Shown piece after piece: positions 24,298-32,726 of a DNA stretch of 43,975 nt (the stretch's first letter is position 1; every line of letters starts with the position of its first letter). The notes beneath the pieces were generated by a model. The model searched no databases and was not told the DNA's origin. It worked only from the letters and a program-made list of their open reading frames with translations. Source of the DNA: Paracoccaceae bacterium (GTDB lineage: Bacteria; Pseudomonadota; Alphaproteobacteria; Rhodobacterales; Rhodobacteraceae); assembly GCA_024742835.1 (NCBI GenBank), contig JANSXS010000026.1:1-43975 (forward strand), written 5' to 3'. The translations under genes and the position numbers were made by a program.

Positions 24298-25683
24298 TCA
24301 GCCGAAGACGCGGGTCAGCGCGGCGTCGGTGGCCGTGATGATCTCGTTGATGTCGTCTTTCGTGGCGATCAATGCGGGCGAGTAGCAGAGCGTGTTGTTG
24401 TAGCCCTGCACCGAGCGGTTGGTGGCGCCGATGATGACGCCTTGCTCCATGCAGTCCTTGACCACGGCCTGCACCATCTTTTCCGGCGCGGGCTCTTTCG
24501 TGGCGCGGTCCGCGACCAGTTCGGCGCCAAGGAAGAGACCCTTGCCGCGCACATTGCCGATCACCTTGTGCCGCTCTGACAGCGCATGAAGCTGGTCGAG
24601 CATATAGGCCCCCATCGCGGTGGTGTTTTCCAGTAGGCCTTCTTCCTCGATGATAGCCATGTTCTCCAGCGCCGCCGCCGGGCCAGCCGTGCAGCCCCCG
24701 AAGGTAGAGATGTCGCGGAAGTAATCCAGCGGATCGTCCATGTTCGATTTGAACATGTCGAAGACCTTTTCATTGGTCACGCAGCAGGCAATCGCCGCAT
24801 AGCCCGAGGCGACACCCTTGGCCATCGTCACGAAATCCGGCTCGATCCCGTAATGCTGATAGCCGAACCATTCGGTTCCCGTACGGCCCACGCCGCAGAC
24901 GACCTCGTCGATATGCAGCAGGATATCGTATTTGCGGCAGATCTCCTGCACGCGGGGCCAGTAGCCCTCGGGCGGGGTGATGACACCGCCACCCGCCGTC
25001 ACCGGCTCAAGGCACAGCCCGCCAATGGTCTCCGGGCCTTCGGCAAGGATGACCTCCTCAATCGCGTTGGCGGCGGCGATGCCGTATGCCTCGCCTTCCA
25101 AATCCCATTGCGCACGATATTCAAGGCAATGCGGCACCCGCACGAAACCGGGTGCGAAGGGGCCGTATTGTTCGTTGCGCTGGTCCTGACCACCCGCCGA
25201 CATCGTCCCGATGGTCGAGCCGTGATAATCGCGGTCGCGATAAAGGATCTTGTATTTCTTGCCGCCATAAAGCTTGTGCGCGATCTGGCGGATCATCTTG
25301 AAGGCTTTCTCGTTCGCCTCGGAGCCGGAGTTGGTATAATAGACCCGGCTCATGCCCGGCATCTTTGAGATCAGCTTTTCCGAAAAAAGCGCACCGGGGA
25401 TCGAGCCGCCCGACCCGGCGAAATAGGGCAGCTTGATCAGCTGGTCCCGGATCGCGTTGGCGATGCGTTCGCGGCCGTAGCCGACATTGACGGTCCAGAC
25501 CCCGCCGGACACGCCGTCGAGGTGTTTCTTGCCGTCCTGATCCCAGACATGCATCCCCTTGCCCTCGACGATGATCTTGGGCGCGCCCGTTTCAAAGGGC
25601 TTGTGTTGAATGAGGTGGTGCCAGACATGGGCGCGGTCGGCGTCCACGACCTTGTCGATATCGTTCAGCAGGTTGCCATCCAT
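24298..25683 (-). CDS. tpa: Taurine:pyruvate aminotransferase
   Basis: Tpa transfers the amino group of taurine to pyruvate, giving sulfoacetaldehyde (substrate of Xsc) and L-alanine. The 461-residue class III (omega) aminotransferase has VYYTNSGSEANEKAFKMIRQ, the PLP-phosphate contact Asp in LHIDEVVCGVGRTGTEWFG, and the Schiff-base Lys in FVTMAKGVASGYAAIAC. The N-terminus MDGNLLNDIDKVVDADRAHV resembles known Tpa proteins, so ATG 25683, preceded by GGAG at 6 nt, is preferred over upstream Met codons. It is divergent from tauABC with a TauR-type operator between, which supports the substrate assignment over other omega-aminotransferases. Confidence 0.93.
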   Translation of the reverse strand: MDGNLLNDIDKVVDADRAHVWHHLIQHKPFETGAPKIIVEGKGMHVWDQDGKKHLDGVSGGVWTVNVGYGRERIANAIRDQLIKLPYFAGSGGSIPGALFSEKLISKMPGMSRVYYTNSGSEANEKAFKMIRQIAHKLYGGKKYKILYRDRDYHGSTIGTMSAGGQDQRNEQYGPFAPGFVRVPHCLEYRAQWDLEGEAYGIAAANAIEEVILAEGPETIGGLCLEPVTAGGGVITPPEGYWPRVQEICRKYDILLHIDEVVCGVGRTGTEWFGYQHYGIEPDFVTMAKGVASGYAAIACCVTNEKVFDMFKSNMDDPLDYFRDISTFGGCTAGPAAALENMAIIEEEGLLENTTAMGAYMLDQLHALSERHKVIGNVRGKGLFLGAELVADRATKEPAPEKMVQAVVKDCMEQGVIIGATNRSVQGYNNTLCYSPALIATKDDINEIITATDAALTRVFG

Positions 25684-26081
25684 GAGATGCTCCATCAGGT
25701 AAAGCCCGGCGGGATGGCCGGGGTCATGCGCGAAAGGCCCGCGCGCTCCGCCTTCAGTATCAGCCCGGATTTTGGGCATGTCGATAGGGCCAGAATTTAT
25801 CTTTAGCTAGGTCCAGACTGCGCCGGGCCATGGCTGCTTGCGGCGGAAAGCCAAGAAAAACCGACGGGTTCGGGCGTTCGGAAAGCCGAAGCCGCATTTG
25901 GCAGAAGCCGAAACAACCCGCACCGGCGATACAAAAACATTGATCGAAGGGGCGATTTCGGCTCCGATGCCAAGGCAACCGCCCTCGGTCTCGCGTGTAA
26001 AGGCTCATATCCTCAGGCGCGGACCGATGATGCGGTCAAAGACAACAAAACGCGATCAAGACCAATGGGAGACTTTCAACG
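25684..26081. other. 398-bp divergent tpa/tauA control region
   Basis: No credible coding gene lies here. The stretch contains a TauR-type direct repeat near the tpa side (annotated separately) and a GGGAG ribosome binding site for tauA. A short GC hairpin, TTCGGAAAGCCGAA, lies near the middle. Only one TauR-like repeat pair is visible, so it may serve both directions. I could not assign convincing -35/-10 boxes. Confidence 0.6.
25784..25816 (-). promoter_or_regulatory. TauR operator between tpa and tauA
   Basis: On the minus strand, CTGGACCTAG (25807-25816) and CTGGCCCTAT (25784-25793) are direct repeats with a 23-bp period, the same as at xsc. The first matches the published TauR half-site CTGGAC(T/C)TAA at 9 of 10 bases, the second at 8 of 10. 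The pair lies 101-133 bp before the tpa start. Confidence 0.75.
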
Positions 26082-27092
26082 ATGACATTCAAGAGCAAAC
26101 TCATGTCCGCCGTGGCCTCTGCGGCGCTGCTCACCGGTGCAAGCGGCGGTATGGTGGCGGCACAGGATTCGATCACCGTGGGCTATTTCCTCGAATGGCC
26201 GATGCCGTTTCAATATGCCAAGGTGGAGGGCCTGTATGACGAGGCGATGGGCATGACCGTCAACTGGCGCGCCTTTGACACCGGCACCGCGATGAGCGCC
26301 GCGATGGCGTCGGGCGATGTGCAGCTTTCCGTAAGCCAGGGCGTGCCGCCCTTTGTTGTCGCCACCTCGGCGGGTCAGGATCTTCAGATCGTCGATGTGG
26401 CCGTGAGCTATGCCGAGAATGACAATTGCGTCGTTCGCGAAGAGCTGGAAATCGACAAGACCAGCGCCGGGGAACTGGAGGGCAAGAAGGTGGCCGTGCC
26501 GCTGGGTACCGCCGCGCATTATGGCTTTCTCAAGCAGATGGATCATTTCGGCGTCGATATCTCGACCATGGATGTGGTGAACATGGCCCCGCCAGAGGGT
26601 GCCGCGGCCATCGCGCAAGGCGCGGTCGATCTGTTCTGTGGCTGGGGCGGTTCGCTCCGCCGGGCCAAGGAGCATGGCAACGTGTTGCTGACGGGCGCCG
26701 AAAAGGAAGAGTTGGGGATCCTGGTCTTTGACGTGACCAGCGGTCCGGCGGATTTCGTGGCTGAAAACCCCGATGTCGTGGCGGCCTTCCTGGCGGTGAC
26801 CGGCAAGGCGAATGACATGTGGAATTCCGGCGAGGGCGTGGACATGATGCTGCCCGTGATCGCCAAGGATGCGGGCATGGACGTTGATGCGACAGCAGCC
26901 ACGATGGAAACCTTCGTGTTTCCGGGTGTCGAGGAACAGCTGACCGCCAAGTGGCTGGGCGGCGGCGCGCAGGAGTTCATGAAGGGCGTGGCGGATGTGT
27001 TCGTCGAGGCGGGCTCGATCGACGCGGCGCTTGAAACCTATGCCGACACGGTTGTGACCGGCCCGCTGGAGCAGGCCGCCTCGGGCATGTGA
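26082..27092 (+). CDS. tauA: Taurine ABC transporter substrate-binding protein
   Basis: This 336-residue periplasmic binding protein of the TauA/SsuA type II fold would deliver taurine to TauBC. It has a signal peptide (MTFKSKLMSAVASAALL to about VAA-27), and the mature start DSITVGYFLEWPMPFQYAKV fits the family. ASGDVQLSVSQGVPPFVVA is the segment that contacts ligand in relatives. It opens the divergent operon opposite tpa and is followed by a hairpin and tauB. Taurine specificity is inferred from tpa, xsc and tauR context. Confidence 0.9.
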   Translation: MTFKSKLMSAVASAALLTGASGGMVAAQDSITVGYFLEWPMPFQYAKVEGLYDEAMGMTVNWRAFDTGTAMSAAMASGDVQLSVSQGVPPFVVATSAGQDLQIVDVAVSYAENDNCVVREELEIDKTSAGELEGKKVAVPLGTAAHYGFLKQMDHFGVDISTMDVVNMAPPEGAAAIAQGAVDLFCGWGGSLRRAKEHGNVLLTGAEKEELGILVFDVTSGPADFVAENPDVVAAFLAVTGKANDMWNSGEGVDMMLPVIAKDAGMDVDATAATMETFVFPGVEEQLTAKWLGGGAQEFMKGVADVFVEAGSIDAALETYADTVVTGPLEQAASGM

Positions 27093-27111
27093 ACCCCTTT
27101 GCCGATCAAAC

Positions 27112-27138
27112 GTCACGGGCCGGGCTGCGGCCCGTGAC
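27112..27138 (+). terminator. Intercistronic hairpin between tauA and tauB
   Basis: GTCACGGGCCG (27112-27122) and CGGCCCGTGAC (27128-27138) form a perfect 11-bp stem with a 5-nt loop. Such hairpins after binding-protein genes often protect the upstream mRNA and lower expression of the downstream ATPase and permease. It has no U-tract, so partial attenuation or mRNA stabilisation is more likely than full termination. Confidence 0.6.
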
Positions 27139-27173
27139 TCCCTTCAAGGACAAGACCAGCGAACGGGAGCAGG

Positions 27174-27983
27174 ATGTCTGAATTATCCATCGACAAGGTG
27201 TCCATGCGGTTCGATCTGCCAGGAGGTGGGCATGTTCAGGCGCTCAAGGATGTATCGCTAGAATTGCAATCGGGCGAACTGATGAGCGTGCTCGGCCCGT
27301 CGGGCTGCGGCAAGACAACGCTTTTGAACATCGTGGCGGGGTTTCTGGCCCCGACTGACGGCCAGATCGTGCTGAACGGGCATCAGGTGACAGGCCCGGA
27401 TGCGGAACGTGGCATGGTGTTTCAGCAAGGTGCGTTGTTCGAATGGATGAGCGTGCGCGACAATGTCAGTTTTGGCCCGAGGATGAAGGGGCAGCGCCGC
27501 GCCGAGTATAATGGCAACGTCGATCATCTGCTCGACGTGGTCGGCCTGCGCGATTTCAAGGAAAAGGCCGTTTACGAGCTGTCGGGCGGGATGCAGCAGC
27601 GCGTCGCGCTGGCCCGCTGCCTGGCCAATGACCCCGACGTGATCCTGATGGATGAACCGCTGGGCGCGCTGGATGCGCTGACCCGCGAAAAGATGCAGGG
27701 GCTTGTTCTGAAGCTCTGGAAGGAGACGGGCAAGACGATCATCCTGATCACCCATTCGGTCGAAGAGGCGCTTTTGCTGGGTGAACGCCTGTTGGTCATG
27801 GCACCGCGTCCGGGACGCATCCACAAGGAATACCGCCTGCCCTTTGCCGATGAAGGCGTGGGCAAGGATCTGCGCGAGGTCAAGAAGAACCCCGAGTTCG
27901 GGGAACGCCGCGAAGAGATCCTGTCAATGATCTGGGATATGGAAGAAGAGATCATGGGCCGCACAGAGGAGTCCGGTACATGA
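27174..27983 (+). CDS. tauB: Taurine ABC transporter ATP-binding protein
   Basis: This 269-residue ABC ATPase energises the TauABC importer on the cytoplasmic side. Walker A is GPSGCGKTTLL (about residue 40), the Q-loop FQQGALFEW, the signature LSGGMQQRVALARCLA, Walker B VILMDEPLGALD, and the switch His in LITHSVEEALLLG. The extended C-terminus (about 225-269), rich in Glu and Lys, is a little longer than in compact TauB proteins. Its TGA overlaps the tauC ATG (ATGA). Confidence 0.92.
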   Translation: MSELSIDKVSMRFDLPGGGHVQALKDVSLELQSGELMSVLGPSGCGKTTLLNIVAGFLAPTDGQIVLNGHQVTGPDAERGMVFQQGALFEWMSVRDNVSFGPRMKGQRRAEYNGNVDHLLDVVGLRDFKEKAVYELSGGMQQRVALARCLANDPDVILMDEPLGALDALTREKMQGLVLKLWKETGKTIILITHSVEEALLLGERLLVMAPRPGRIHKEYRLPFADEGVGKDLREVKKNPEFGERREEILSMIWDMEEEIMGRTEESGT

Positions 27984-29245
27984 TCATCCTCATCCTTTAC
28001 ATCGCGATTTTCATCGCCTCCTTTGCGCTGATCCGCATCGGTCTGCGCAAATTCATGCGGCGCAACGATTTCACTTCTCTCAAGACCGTGACTTTTGGTG
28101 ACGAAAGCGCCGTGCGCCCCGACAGGTGGGCGAGCGTGATTTCCGTGGTCACGGTCTTTGTGCTTTGGGGGGCGTTCACCGGGTCGAAATGGGTGCCTGT
28201 CCATGCGCCGGGCCCGTTTATCGGTGAAACGTCGTTCACCTACACGCTGCAAGGGCCGGATGGGGCAACGGATGATGCCACGGTCCATGCGCGCGTGTTC
28301 GAGGTGGGTCGCAACGTTGACCCGCCCGAGATCGCGCCGGGCGAGGGCTTTGCCAAGAACGATTCCATCGTGGTGGGGGCGTGGCGGTCGGAGCTCCTGC
28401 TCATGGACAAGAACGACGACGTCACGCGCAAGGACGGCGCACGGGTCGTGGCCATAGATGGCCAGCCCGTCAGCCCCGGCGATACGGTGCGCGTCGCGGA
28501 TGGCACCGTGGCGATCACCTCCAAGGGGTCGCTGAATTTCGCCCCCGCAAAGGGGATGCAGATGGAGCCGATTTGGCTGCCCCCGCCTGAGTCGGTGGTG
28601 TCCCGCGTGGGCGAGATCGCCAGTCAGGGATATCAGAACTTTACCCTGTGGGAGCATCTTTACTGGTCCCTGTTCCGGGTGATCGTCGGCTTCTTCTTTG
28701 GCGCGCTGGTGGGGATTCCGCTTGGCTATGCGATGGGACTGTCGGACTGGTTCCGCGGCTGGTTCGATCCGATCGTGGAATTCATGCGCCCGGTGCCCCC
28801 CCTGGCCTTGATCCCGTTGGTGATCATCTGGGCGGGAATCGGTGAAACCGGCAAGATCATCCTGCTGTTTCTGGCGGCCCTGTGGATCATGACCATCTCG
28901 GCGCGCGCTGGCGTGTCGGGCGTGGCGATTTCCAAGGTGCACGCGGCCTATTCGCTGGGGGCCAGCAAATGGCAGTTGATGCGCTATGTGATCATGCCGA
29001 ACTCGCTGCCGGAAATCTTTACAGGTGCACGGGTGGCGATGGGGGTTTGCTGGGGCACGGTGGTGGCCGCAGAACTGGTCGCCGCTGAGAAGGGGGCGGG
29101 GATGATGATCATGGTCGCAAGCCGCTTTCAGCTTACGGATATCGTGATCATGGGGATCATCCTGATCGGGATCATCGGTTACGGTATCGACATCCTGATG
29201 CGCAAGGCGGAAAACTGGCTGGTGCCGTGGAAAGGCCGGGTCTGA
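27980..29245 (+). CDS. tauC: Taurine ABC transporter permease with extra periplasmic domain
   Basis: This 421-residue permease of the TauC/SsuC type is far longer than the usual 250-290 residues. The C-terminal half (about 220-415) is the standard BPD_transp_1 domain with the ATPase-coupling loop AYSLGASKWQLMRYVIMPNS. The N-terminal half has two membrane helices (about 1-20 and 50-66) followed by a roughly 125-residue hydrophilic segment (about 70-195, with VVAIDGQPVSPGDTVRVADG, a beta-rich look). The permease core then resumes at WLPPPESVVSRV. The insertion probably faces the periplasm and could touch TauA. It is the last gene of tauABC. Confidence 0.88.
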   Translation: MIILILYIAIFIASFALIRIGLRKFMRRNDFTSLKTVTFGDESAVRPDRWASVISVVTVFVLWGAFTGSKWVPVHAPGPFIGETSFTYTLQGPDGATDDATVHARVFEVGRNVDPPEIAPGEGFAKNDSIVVGAWRSELLLMDKNDDVTRKDGARVVAIDGQPVSPGDTVRVADGTVAITSKGSLNFAPAKGMQMEPIWLPPPESVVSRVGEIASQGYQNFTLWEHLYWSLFRVIVGFFFGALVGIPLGYAMGLSDWFRGWFDPIVEFMRPVPPLALIPLVIIWAGIGETGKIILLFLAALWIMTISARAGVSGVAISKVHAAYSLGASKWQLMRYVIMPNSLPEIFTGARVAMGVCWGTVVAAELVAAEKGAGMMIMVASRFQLTDIVIMGIILIGIIGYGIDILMRKAENWLVPWKGRV

Positions 29246-29322
29246 CGGGGTAGCTTGTCAGGCGTGACCGCCTGCCTCGCGAGGCCGCCCGCAAGGGTGG
29301 AGGAGCAGACCGCGCAAAACTT

Positions 29323-29337
29323 TTGTAACGGTTACAA
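29323..29337. promoter_or_regulatory. 15-bp perfect palindrome upstream of the LysE gene
   Basis: TTGTAACGGTTACAA is a palindrome with 7-bp arms around a single central G. It lies 43-57 bp before the chosen lysE start (25-39 bp before the alternative start). It looks like an operator for a dimeric repressor, possibly LacI- or GntR-type. No cognate regulator is adjacent. Confidence 0.5.
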
Positions 29338-29380
29338 CATTCTCGTTTTCCGCGCGGGGACCATGCGTATTGTCCCCCGC

Positions 29381-29980
29381 ATGACTCTTGATCTTTACAC
29401 CGCCCTTTTCACCTTTGCGCTGGTTACGGTCATCACGCCGGGGCCCAACAACCTGATGCTGATGGCCTCGGGCGCGAATTTCGGCTTTCGCCGAACCGTG
29501 CCGCACATGCTGGGTATCGGGCTTGGCTTTCCGGGAATGGTGTTTCTTGTCGGTATCGGTGTCATGCAGCTTTTTGATCTGTGGCCCGCCAGCTATGTCA
29601 TCCTCAAGGCGCTGAGCGTGATCTATCTGCTCTATCTGGCCTGGAAGATCGCCAATGCCGCGCCCCCGGCAGAGGCGCGGACCGAGGGCCACCCGCTGAC
29701 ATTCCTGCAATCGGCGGCTTTCCAGTGGGTCAACCCCAAGGCGTGGTCGATGGCGCTGTCGGCGATCACGCTTTATGCCACCAGCCGCGATCTGGGTGCG
29801 GTGATCTGGGTGGCCGGCACCTATGTGCTTGTATCGACGATCTCCACCACAAGCTGGACCGTGCTTGGCCAACAGTTGCGCCGCTTTCTGCGCAGTGAGT
29901 GGCGGTTGCGCCTCTTCAACTGGATCATGGCGATCCTGCTGGTGGCCACGCTGGTTCCCGTGTTAATGCCCCCCGCATGA
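29381..29980 (+). CDS. LysE-family amino-acid/metabolite exporter
   Basis: This 199-residue membrane protein of the LysE/RhtB family has about six hydrophobic segments. The N-terminal family signature is present as LVTVITPGPNNLMLMASGAN, and the loop FQWVNPKAWSMALSAI matches the conserved N-P-K-(A/G) site. It would export amino acids or similar solutes. The start is uncertain: ATG 29381 (MTLDLYTALFTFAL) matches family starts, while ATG 29363 adds six residues after a weak GGGGACC. Its stop overlaps the next ATG. Being downstream of tauC, a link to taurine is possible but not shown. Confidence 0.85.
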   Translation: MTLDLYTALFTFALVTVITPGPNNLMLMASGANFGFRRTVPHMLGIGLGFPGMVFLVGIGVMQLFDLWPASYVILKALSVIYLLYLAWKIANAAPPAEARTEGHPLTFLQSAAFQWVNPKAWSMALSAITLYATSRDLGAVIWVAGTYVLVSTISTTSWTVLGQQLRRFLRSEWRLRLFNWIMAILLVATLVPVLMPPA

Positions 29981-30597
29981 CGATCACGCTCTTGCATACT
30001 ACCGAGGCGCACCGCGCCATCTTTGATGCCCTGCGCGACGGGATCGCGCCGGACACGCAATTGCGCCATGTGCTGCGCCCCGCATGGCTGATGCGCGCGC
30101 AAAAGGCCGATCCGACGCTGGAGGCCGATCTTGCCGCTGTCATCGGTCGCGCGACGGGGCCGGTGATCTGTACCTGCACCACGCTAGGACCGATGGCCGA
30201 AGCGCTGGGCGCGATGCGCGTCGATTGGCCGATGATGCAGCAGGCGGCCGCGCTTGGGGGGCCGGTCATGCTGGCATGGTGCGTTGACAGCACGGCAGAC
30301 CCAAGCGTTGCCTTGCTGGATCGCGCGCTATCCGCGACGGGCACACCGCAAAAGGTGCTGCCGCTGCCGTTGCCACAATACTGGCCGCTGTTCGAGGCGG
30401 GCGAGGCCGACGCCTTCAGAGCGGTCATCGCCGGCGAGATCCGACAGGCCGTTACCGCCCATCCAGAGGTGCGGGGTGTGATCCTGGCGCAGGTGTCGAT
30501 GGCCGGGGCAGAGGCCCGTCTGAACGATCTGGGCGTGCCGGTTTTGACATCTCCCGAAGCGGGGCTGCGCGCGGGGCTGGCACTAGAAGCCAGTTGA
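29977..30597 (+). CDS. Asp/Glu racemase-superfamily-like protein
   Basis: This 206-residue protein resembles the aspartate/glutamate/hydantoin racemase superfamily. The first half contains PVICTCTTLGPMAEALGA, where a Cys-Thr pair corresponds to the first catalytic Cys. The second half contains GVILAQVSMAGAEARLNDLG, where relatives usually have the second catalytic Cys but here there is none. It may therefore be a non-racemising relative or a binding protein. ATG 29977 overlaps the lysE stop, so the two are coupled. Confidence 0.55.
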   Translation: MTITLLHTTEAHRAIFDALRDGIAPDTQLRHVLRPAWLMRAQKADPTLEADLAAVIGRATGPVICTCTTLGPMAEALGAMRVDWPMMQQAAALGGPVMLAWCVDSTADPSVALLDRALSATGTPQKVLPLPLPQYWPLFEAGEADAFRAVIAGEIRQAVTAHPEVRGVILAQVSMAGAEARLNDLGVPVLTSPEAGLRAGLALEAS

Positions 30598-30645
30598 TCC
30601 CGCCGCGCCATTCAATATATGCCCCAAAGCAAAGGAGCGCCGGGC

Positions 30646-31608
30646 ATGACCAATTACCTCGACTTTGAAAAGCCGCTCGCCGAGATCGAAGGCAAGGCCG
30701 AGGAGCTGCGCGCCATGGCGCGGTCGACCCAAGGCATGGATGTCGAGGCCGAGGCCGGGGGGCTGGATCGCAAGGCCGCCGATATGCTGCGCGACCTTTA
30801 CAAGGATCTCAGCCCGTGGCGCAAATGCCAGGTGGCGCGCCATCCTGACCGGCCCCATTGCCGTCATTACATCGACACGCTGTTCACCGAATACACGCCG
30901 TTGGCGGGGGATCGCAATTTTGCCGACGATCATGCCGTCATGGGTGGGCTGGCGCGGTTCAACGACGTGCCGGTGATGGTGATCGGCCATGAAAAGGGCA
31001 ATGACACCAAAAGCCGGCTGGAGCGCAATTTCGGCATGGCCCGGCCCGAAGGCTATCGCAAGGCGATCCGCCTGATGGACATGGCGCACCGCTTTGGCCT
31101 GCCGGTGATCACACTGGTGGACACGCCCGGCGCTTATCCCGGCAAGGGCGCCGAGGAGCGCGGCCAGTCCGAGGCGATCGCCCGCTCGACGGAAATGTGC
31201 CTGCGCATCGGCGTGCCGCTGGTGTCGGTCATCATCGGCGAGGGTGGGTCCGGCGGGGCGGTCGCCTTTGCCACGGCGAACCGGGTCGCGATGCTGGAAC
31301 ATTCGGTCTATTCGGTGATCTCCCCCGAGGGCTGCGCGTCGATCCTGTGGAAGGATTCCGAGAAGATGCGCGAAGCAGCCGAGGCGCTGCGCCTGACCGC
31401 GCAAGACCTGATCAAGCTGGGTGTGGCGGATCGCATCATCGACGAGCCGTTGGGCGGGGCGCATCGCGACCCTGACGCGTCCATCGCGGCGGTTGGCGTG
31501 GCGGTGCAATCCATGTTGGACGAGATGGCAGACAAATCGCCCAAGGCACTGATCCGGGACCGGCGTGAAAAGTACCTGCGACTTGGGTCCAAGGGGCTGG
31601 CGGCCTGA
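30646..31608 (+). CDS. accA: Acetyl-CoA carboxylase carboxyltransferase subunit alpha
   Basis: AccA with AccD transfers the carboxyl group from carboxybiotin to acetyl-CoA, forming malonyl-CoA for fatty acid synthesis. The 320-residue length and landmarks agree with the family: [74 protein letters not shown] and [18 protein letters not shown] 30646 follows AAAGGAG at suitable spacing. Its stop lies at the left end of a dispersed repeat. Confidence 0.96.
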   Translation: MTNYLDFEKPLAEIEGKAEELRAMARSTQGMDVEAEAGGLDRKAADMLRDLYKDLSPWRKCQVARHPDRPHCRHYIDTLFTEYTPLAGDRNFADDHAVMGGLARFNDVPVMVIGHEKGNDTKSRLERNFGMARPEGYRKAIRLMDMAHRFGLPVITLVDTPGAYPGKGAEERGQSEAIARSTEMCLRIGVPLVSVIIGEGGSGGAVAFATANRVAMLEHSVYSVISPEGCASILWKDSEKMREAAEALRLTAQDLIKLGVADRIIDEPLGGAHRDPDASIAAVGVAVQSMLDEMADKSPKALIRDRREKYLRLGSKGLAA

Positions 31609-31624
31609 AGCGTTCCGCCTTTAA
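31608..31624. repeat. AAAGCGTTYCGC-family half-element, copy 5
   Basis: AAGCGTTCCGCCTTTAA fills the 12-bp gap between two convergent genes. Its first A is the last base of the accA stop TGA, and its TTA (31621-31623) is the stop of the DUF4149 gene on the minus strand. Only one arm is present. Confidence 0.55.
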
Positions 31625-32013
31625 CCTGCCAGTCGTAACAGGATCCAGCCCGCCCCGGCGATATGCGCCAATGTGATAAGCACGGAAAATCCGTGCAACC
31701 GCTTGAAGCGGCTGGTCTGGCCGTTATCCGTTGCGGTGTTGATCGCGGGCATCAGGATCTGTCGTGCAAAGACCGTGGTCAAGGCAATGGCCGTCATTAC
31801 CCCGGCCGAGACCGGGTCAAGCGGGATTGTCAACGCTCCGGCCAGCACGGCGCAGCCGAACACGAACAGGTAGAAAAGCGGAAACGCCCGCCGCAAAAGC
31901 GGCCCGGCAGTGTCCGCGGGCAGCGCGGTGAATAAAAACGCCGCAAAGCCAAAGGAATACAGCACCATACCCCCAAAAAGGAGTGCGGTCATAAGCAGGG
32001 CGATCTCGGTCAT
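31621..32013 (-). CDS. DUF4149-family membrane protein
   Basis: This 130-residue integral membrane protein has four predicted helices. It starts MTEIALLMTALLFGGMVLYS, has a short loop PADTAGPLLRRAFPLFYLFV, and a conserved-looking RFKRLHGFSVLITLAHI near the C-terminus. This pattern fits DUF4149 (TMEM205-like), function unknown. Its ATG overlaps the ubiG stop, so it is the last gene of the methyltransferase-ubiG operon. Confidence 0.75.
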   Translation of the reverse strand: MTEIALLMTALLFGGMVLYSFGFAAFLFTALPADTAGPLLRRAFPLFYLFVFGCAVLAGALTIPLDPVSAGVMTAIALTTVFARQILMPAINTATDNGQTSRFKRLHGFSVLITLAHIAGAGWILLRLAG

Positions 32014-32726
32014 GTCGTCTCCGGTTTGTGGGCGCGCCCGATATAGATCACGGTTTTCAGGGGCAGCGTGCCAAATGTGAAATCAAGATGCCGGTTGATG
32101 CCGCGCGGGCCTAGCCCGGTCATGGGGCCGGGCCGCAGCCCGGCGCGCGCCATCGCGGCGGTCAGTTCGGCCGGCTTGATGAACATCGCCGGATCATGGG
32201 TGCCCTTGGGCAAAAGCCCGAGGATATCCTCGGCTACCGTGATGGTGGCCAGCCGCGCGATGGGGTTGCGGTTGATCGTGTCAAACAGGAACAGACCACC
32301 GGGTTTCAACACGCGCGCCACCTCGCGCAGCACCTGATCAAGATCGGTGACATGTTCCAGCACATCGACGCAGACAACCGCATCGAAGGCGGCATCCTGA
32401 TATGGCAGTTCCTCGCCCACGCCGGTATCGTAGCTGATATCATGCCCGTGCTGCCCGGCATGGGCGCGTGCGGCTGCAATTGCCGCCTCGGCGGGGTCGA
32501 TGCCCGTGACCCGCGCGCCCTGCTGCGTCATTGCCTCGGCCATGAAACCGCCCGCGCAGCCAAGATCCAGCACCGTCTTGCCCTGCCAGTCGATCTGGCG
32601 ATCGAACCAGCTTAGCCGCGCGGGCACCAGGTTTTTCAGGGTGCGCACCCAGCGGATCTCGTCCGACCACCATTGGGCGGCGGCGTCATCGTAGATATCC
32701 TGCTTGTTGCGTCTCGGATCGGTCAT
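32010..32726 (-). CDS. ubiG: Ubiquinone biosynthesis O-methyltransferase
   Basis: UbiG carries out both O-methylation steps of ubiquinone biosynthesis using S-adenosylmethionine. The 238-residue protein has YDDAAAQWWSDEIRWVRTLK near the N-terminus, motif I VLDLGCAGGFMAEAM, motif II DAVVCVDVLEHVTD and the C-terminal GLGPRGINRHLDFTFG, all typical. ATG 32726 (MTDPRRNKQDIYDD) overlaps the stop of the upstream membrane methyltransferase. An in-frame extension upstream is not supported because it would run through that coding region. Confidence 0.93.
   Translation of the reverse strand: MTDPRRNKQDIYDDAAAQWWSDEIRWVRTLKNLVPARLSWFDRQIDWQGKTVLDLGCAGGFMAEAMTQQGARVTGIDPAEAAIAAARAHAGQHGHDISYDTGVGEELPYQDAAFDAVVCVDVLEHVTDLDQVLREVARVLKPGGLFLFDTINRNPIARLATITVAEDILGLLPKGTHDPAMFIKPAELTAAMARAGLRPGPMTGLGPRGINRHLDFTFGTLPLKTVIYIGRAHKPETT

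Noticed and set aside
25760..26008. 82-codon minus-strand frame in the tpa/tauA gap
   Set aside because: No ribosome binding site, odd composition, and it overlaps the TauR operator; treated as non-coding.
26076..27116. Minus-strand frame of 346 codons antisense to tauA
   Set aside because: No recognisable domain, and tauA on the other strand has a signal peptide and family motifs.
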